DNA of 64,000 nucleotides, taken from assembly GCF_007713465.1 (NCBI RefSeq), contig NZ_VMSG01000016.1, positions 1 through 64,000 of the forward strand, written 5' to 3'. Numbering within the stretch: position 1 is the stretch's first letter; each line of letters starts with the position of its first letter. Below, one piece after another: positions 63,247 to 64,000 of this stretch. The notes below the pieces were generated by a model that saw nothing but the letters and a program-made list of their open reading frames with translations, was not told the DNA's origin and searched no databases. The position numbers and the translations under genes are program-made. The stretch comes from Pseudomonas sp. H3(2019). GTDB lineage: Bacteria > Pseudomonadota > Gammaproteobacteria > Pseudomonadales > Pseudomonadaceae.

Positions 63247-64000
63247 ATGACGACCCGCACCGAGGCCGTAAAAGCCTACCTGCTCGACCTGCAAGACCGC
63301 ATTTGTGCTGCGCTGGAAGCCGAAGACGGTGGCACTCGTTTCGTCGAAGATGCCTGGACCCGGCCTGCCGGTGGTGGCGGTCGCACGCGGGTGATCGAAA
63401 ACGGTGCGGTTATCGAGAAGGGTGGTGTCAACTTTTCCCACGTCTTTGGCAGCGGTCTTCCGCCGTCCGCCAGCGCCCATCGGCCGGAACTGGCCGGGCG
63501 CGGCTTCGAGGCCCTTGGCGTGTCGCTGGTGATTCACCCGCACAACCCGCATGTGCCGACGTCCCACGCCAACGTGCGCTTTTTCATCGCCGAGAAAGAA
63601 GGTGAAGAGCCGGTCTGGTGGTTCGGCGGCGGTTTCGACCTGACCCCTTACTACGGCAATGAAGAAGATTGCGTGCATTGGCACCGGGTGGCCGCGAAGG
63701 CCTGCGAGCCCTTTGGGCCAGATGTCTACAGTCGTTACAAGACGTGGTGCGACAGCTACTTCCACATCAAGCATCGCAACGAACCCCGAGGTATCGGCGG
63801 CCTGTTCTTCGATGACCTGAACGAGTGGGACTTCGACACCTGCTTCGCCTTCATGCGCGCTATCGGCGATGCTTACATCGACGCTTACCTGCCGATTGTT
63901 CAGCGTCGCAAGGCACAAGCCTTCACCGCGAAACAGCGCGAATTCCAGGAGTTTCGCCGTGGGCGCTACGTCGAATTCAACCTGGTGTACGACCGTGGGA
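63247..64000 (+). CDS. hemF: Oxygen-dependent coproporphyrinogen III oxidase, 5' part
   Basis: The first 251 residues of HemF are present: MTTRTEAVKAYLLDLQDRIC, the family signature GGGGRTRV, NPHVPTSHANVRFF and VWWFGGGFDLTPYYG. The enzyme makes protoporphyrinogen IX with O2 in haem synthesis. The gene continues past the window. Confidence 0.97.
   Translation, partial: MTTRTEAVKAYLLDLQDRICAALEAEDGGTRFVEDAWTRPAGGGGRTRVIENGAVIEKGGVNFSHVFGSGLPPSASAHRPELAGRGFEALGVSLVIHPHNPHVPTSHANVRFFIAEKEGEEPVWWFGGGFDLTPYYGNEEDCVHWHRVAAKACEPFGPDVYSRYKTWCDSYFHIKHRNEPRGIGGLFFDDLNEWDFDTCFAFMRAIGDAYIDAYLPIVQRRKAQAFTAKQREFQEFRRGRYVEFNLVYDRG

Noticed and set aside
62113..63918. A 601-codon frame covering qor and running antisense to hemF
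   Set aside because: The N-terminal half is antisense to hemF. The quinone oxidoreductase clearly begins at 63,090 (MAKRIQFRAHGG).

Overview
The window is a piece of a Pseudomonas chromosome centred on the replication origin, most likely from the P. fluorescens/P. putida side of the genus. The evidence is the core gene order: glmS-glmR-glmU-atpCDGAHFEBI-parB-parA-rsmG-mnmG-mnmE-yidC-yidD-rnpA-rpmH-oriC-dnaA-dnaN-recF-gyrB, then plsC-gmhB-glyS-glyQ-tag-lpxL-like-pilZ-trkA-rsmB-fmt-def-lysM-dprA-tsaC-qor-hemF. Genes left of oriC run leftwards and dnaA-gyrB runs rightwards. Two parS sites in recF, Pseudomonas REP/REPIN repeats and at least 26 TTATCCACA boxes fit an origin-proximal region.

Region 1 (1 to about 15,085) is accessory DNA: a Tn7-like transposon inserted just downstream of glmS. 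Its operon tnsA-tnsB-tnsC-tnsD/tniQ points away from glmS, and tnsA lies next to a right end with three 20-bp repeats. The catalytic residues of TnsA and TnsB align with those of Tn7 at matching spacings. A second, convergent tniQ-family gene is present and no tnsE was seen. The visible cargo is the end of a CusA-type Cu/Ag RND pump with a CusF chaperone, a decayed isoprenylcysteine-methyltransferase-like gene, a convergent sce7725/sce7726-type pair (beta-protein family and PD-(D/E)XK-like protein), and an HTH regulator / ImmA-IrrE metallopeptidase / PIN-like operon. A fragment of an IS3-type element follows. The left end of the transposon lies outside the window. The most novel part is the cargo between 2.4 and 6.5 kb together with the extra TniQ protein; it looks like a defence or toxin-antitoxin type load, which is an inference.

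Region 2 (15.1-35.4 kb, minus strand) is housekeeping: amino-sugar synthesis (glmS, glmU, DeoR-type glmR), the complete F1Fo ATP synthase operon, chromosome segregation (parAB), tRNA modification (mnmE, mnmG), 16S methylation (rsmG), membrane insertion (yidC, yidD), RNase P protein and L34. The 600-bp mnmG-mnmE gap is AT-rich and holds DnaA boxes, like a second origin.

Region 3 (35.4-42.3 kb) is oriC followed by dnaA-dnaN-recF-gyrB. Region 4 (42.3-48 kb) is less conserved: a small secreted charged protein, an OmpR-type response regulator, a FecR-domain protein and a CHASE2 histidine kinase, probably one envelope-sensing system. Region 5 (48-64 kb) is the conserved block from plsC to hemF, which is cut by the window edge.
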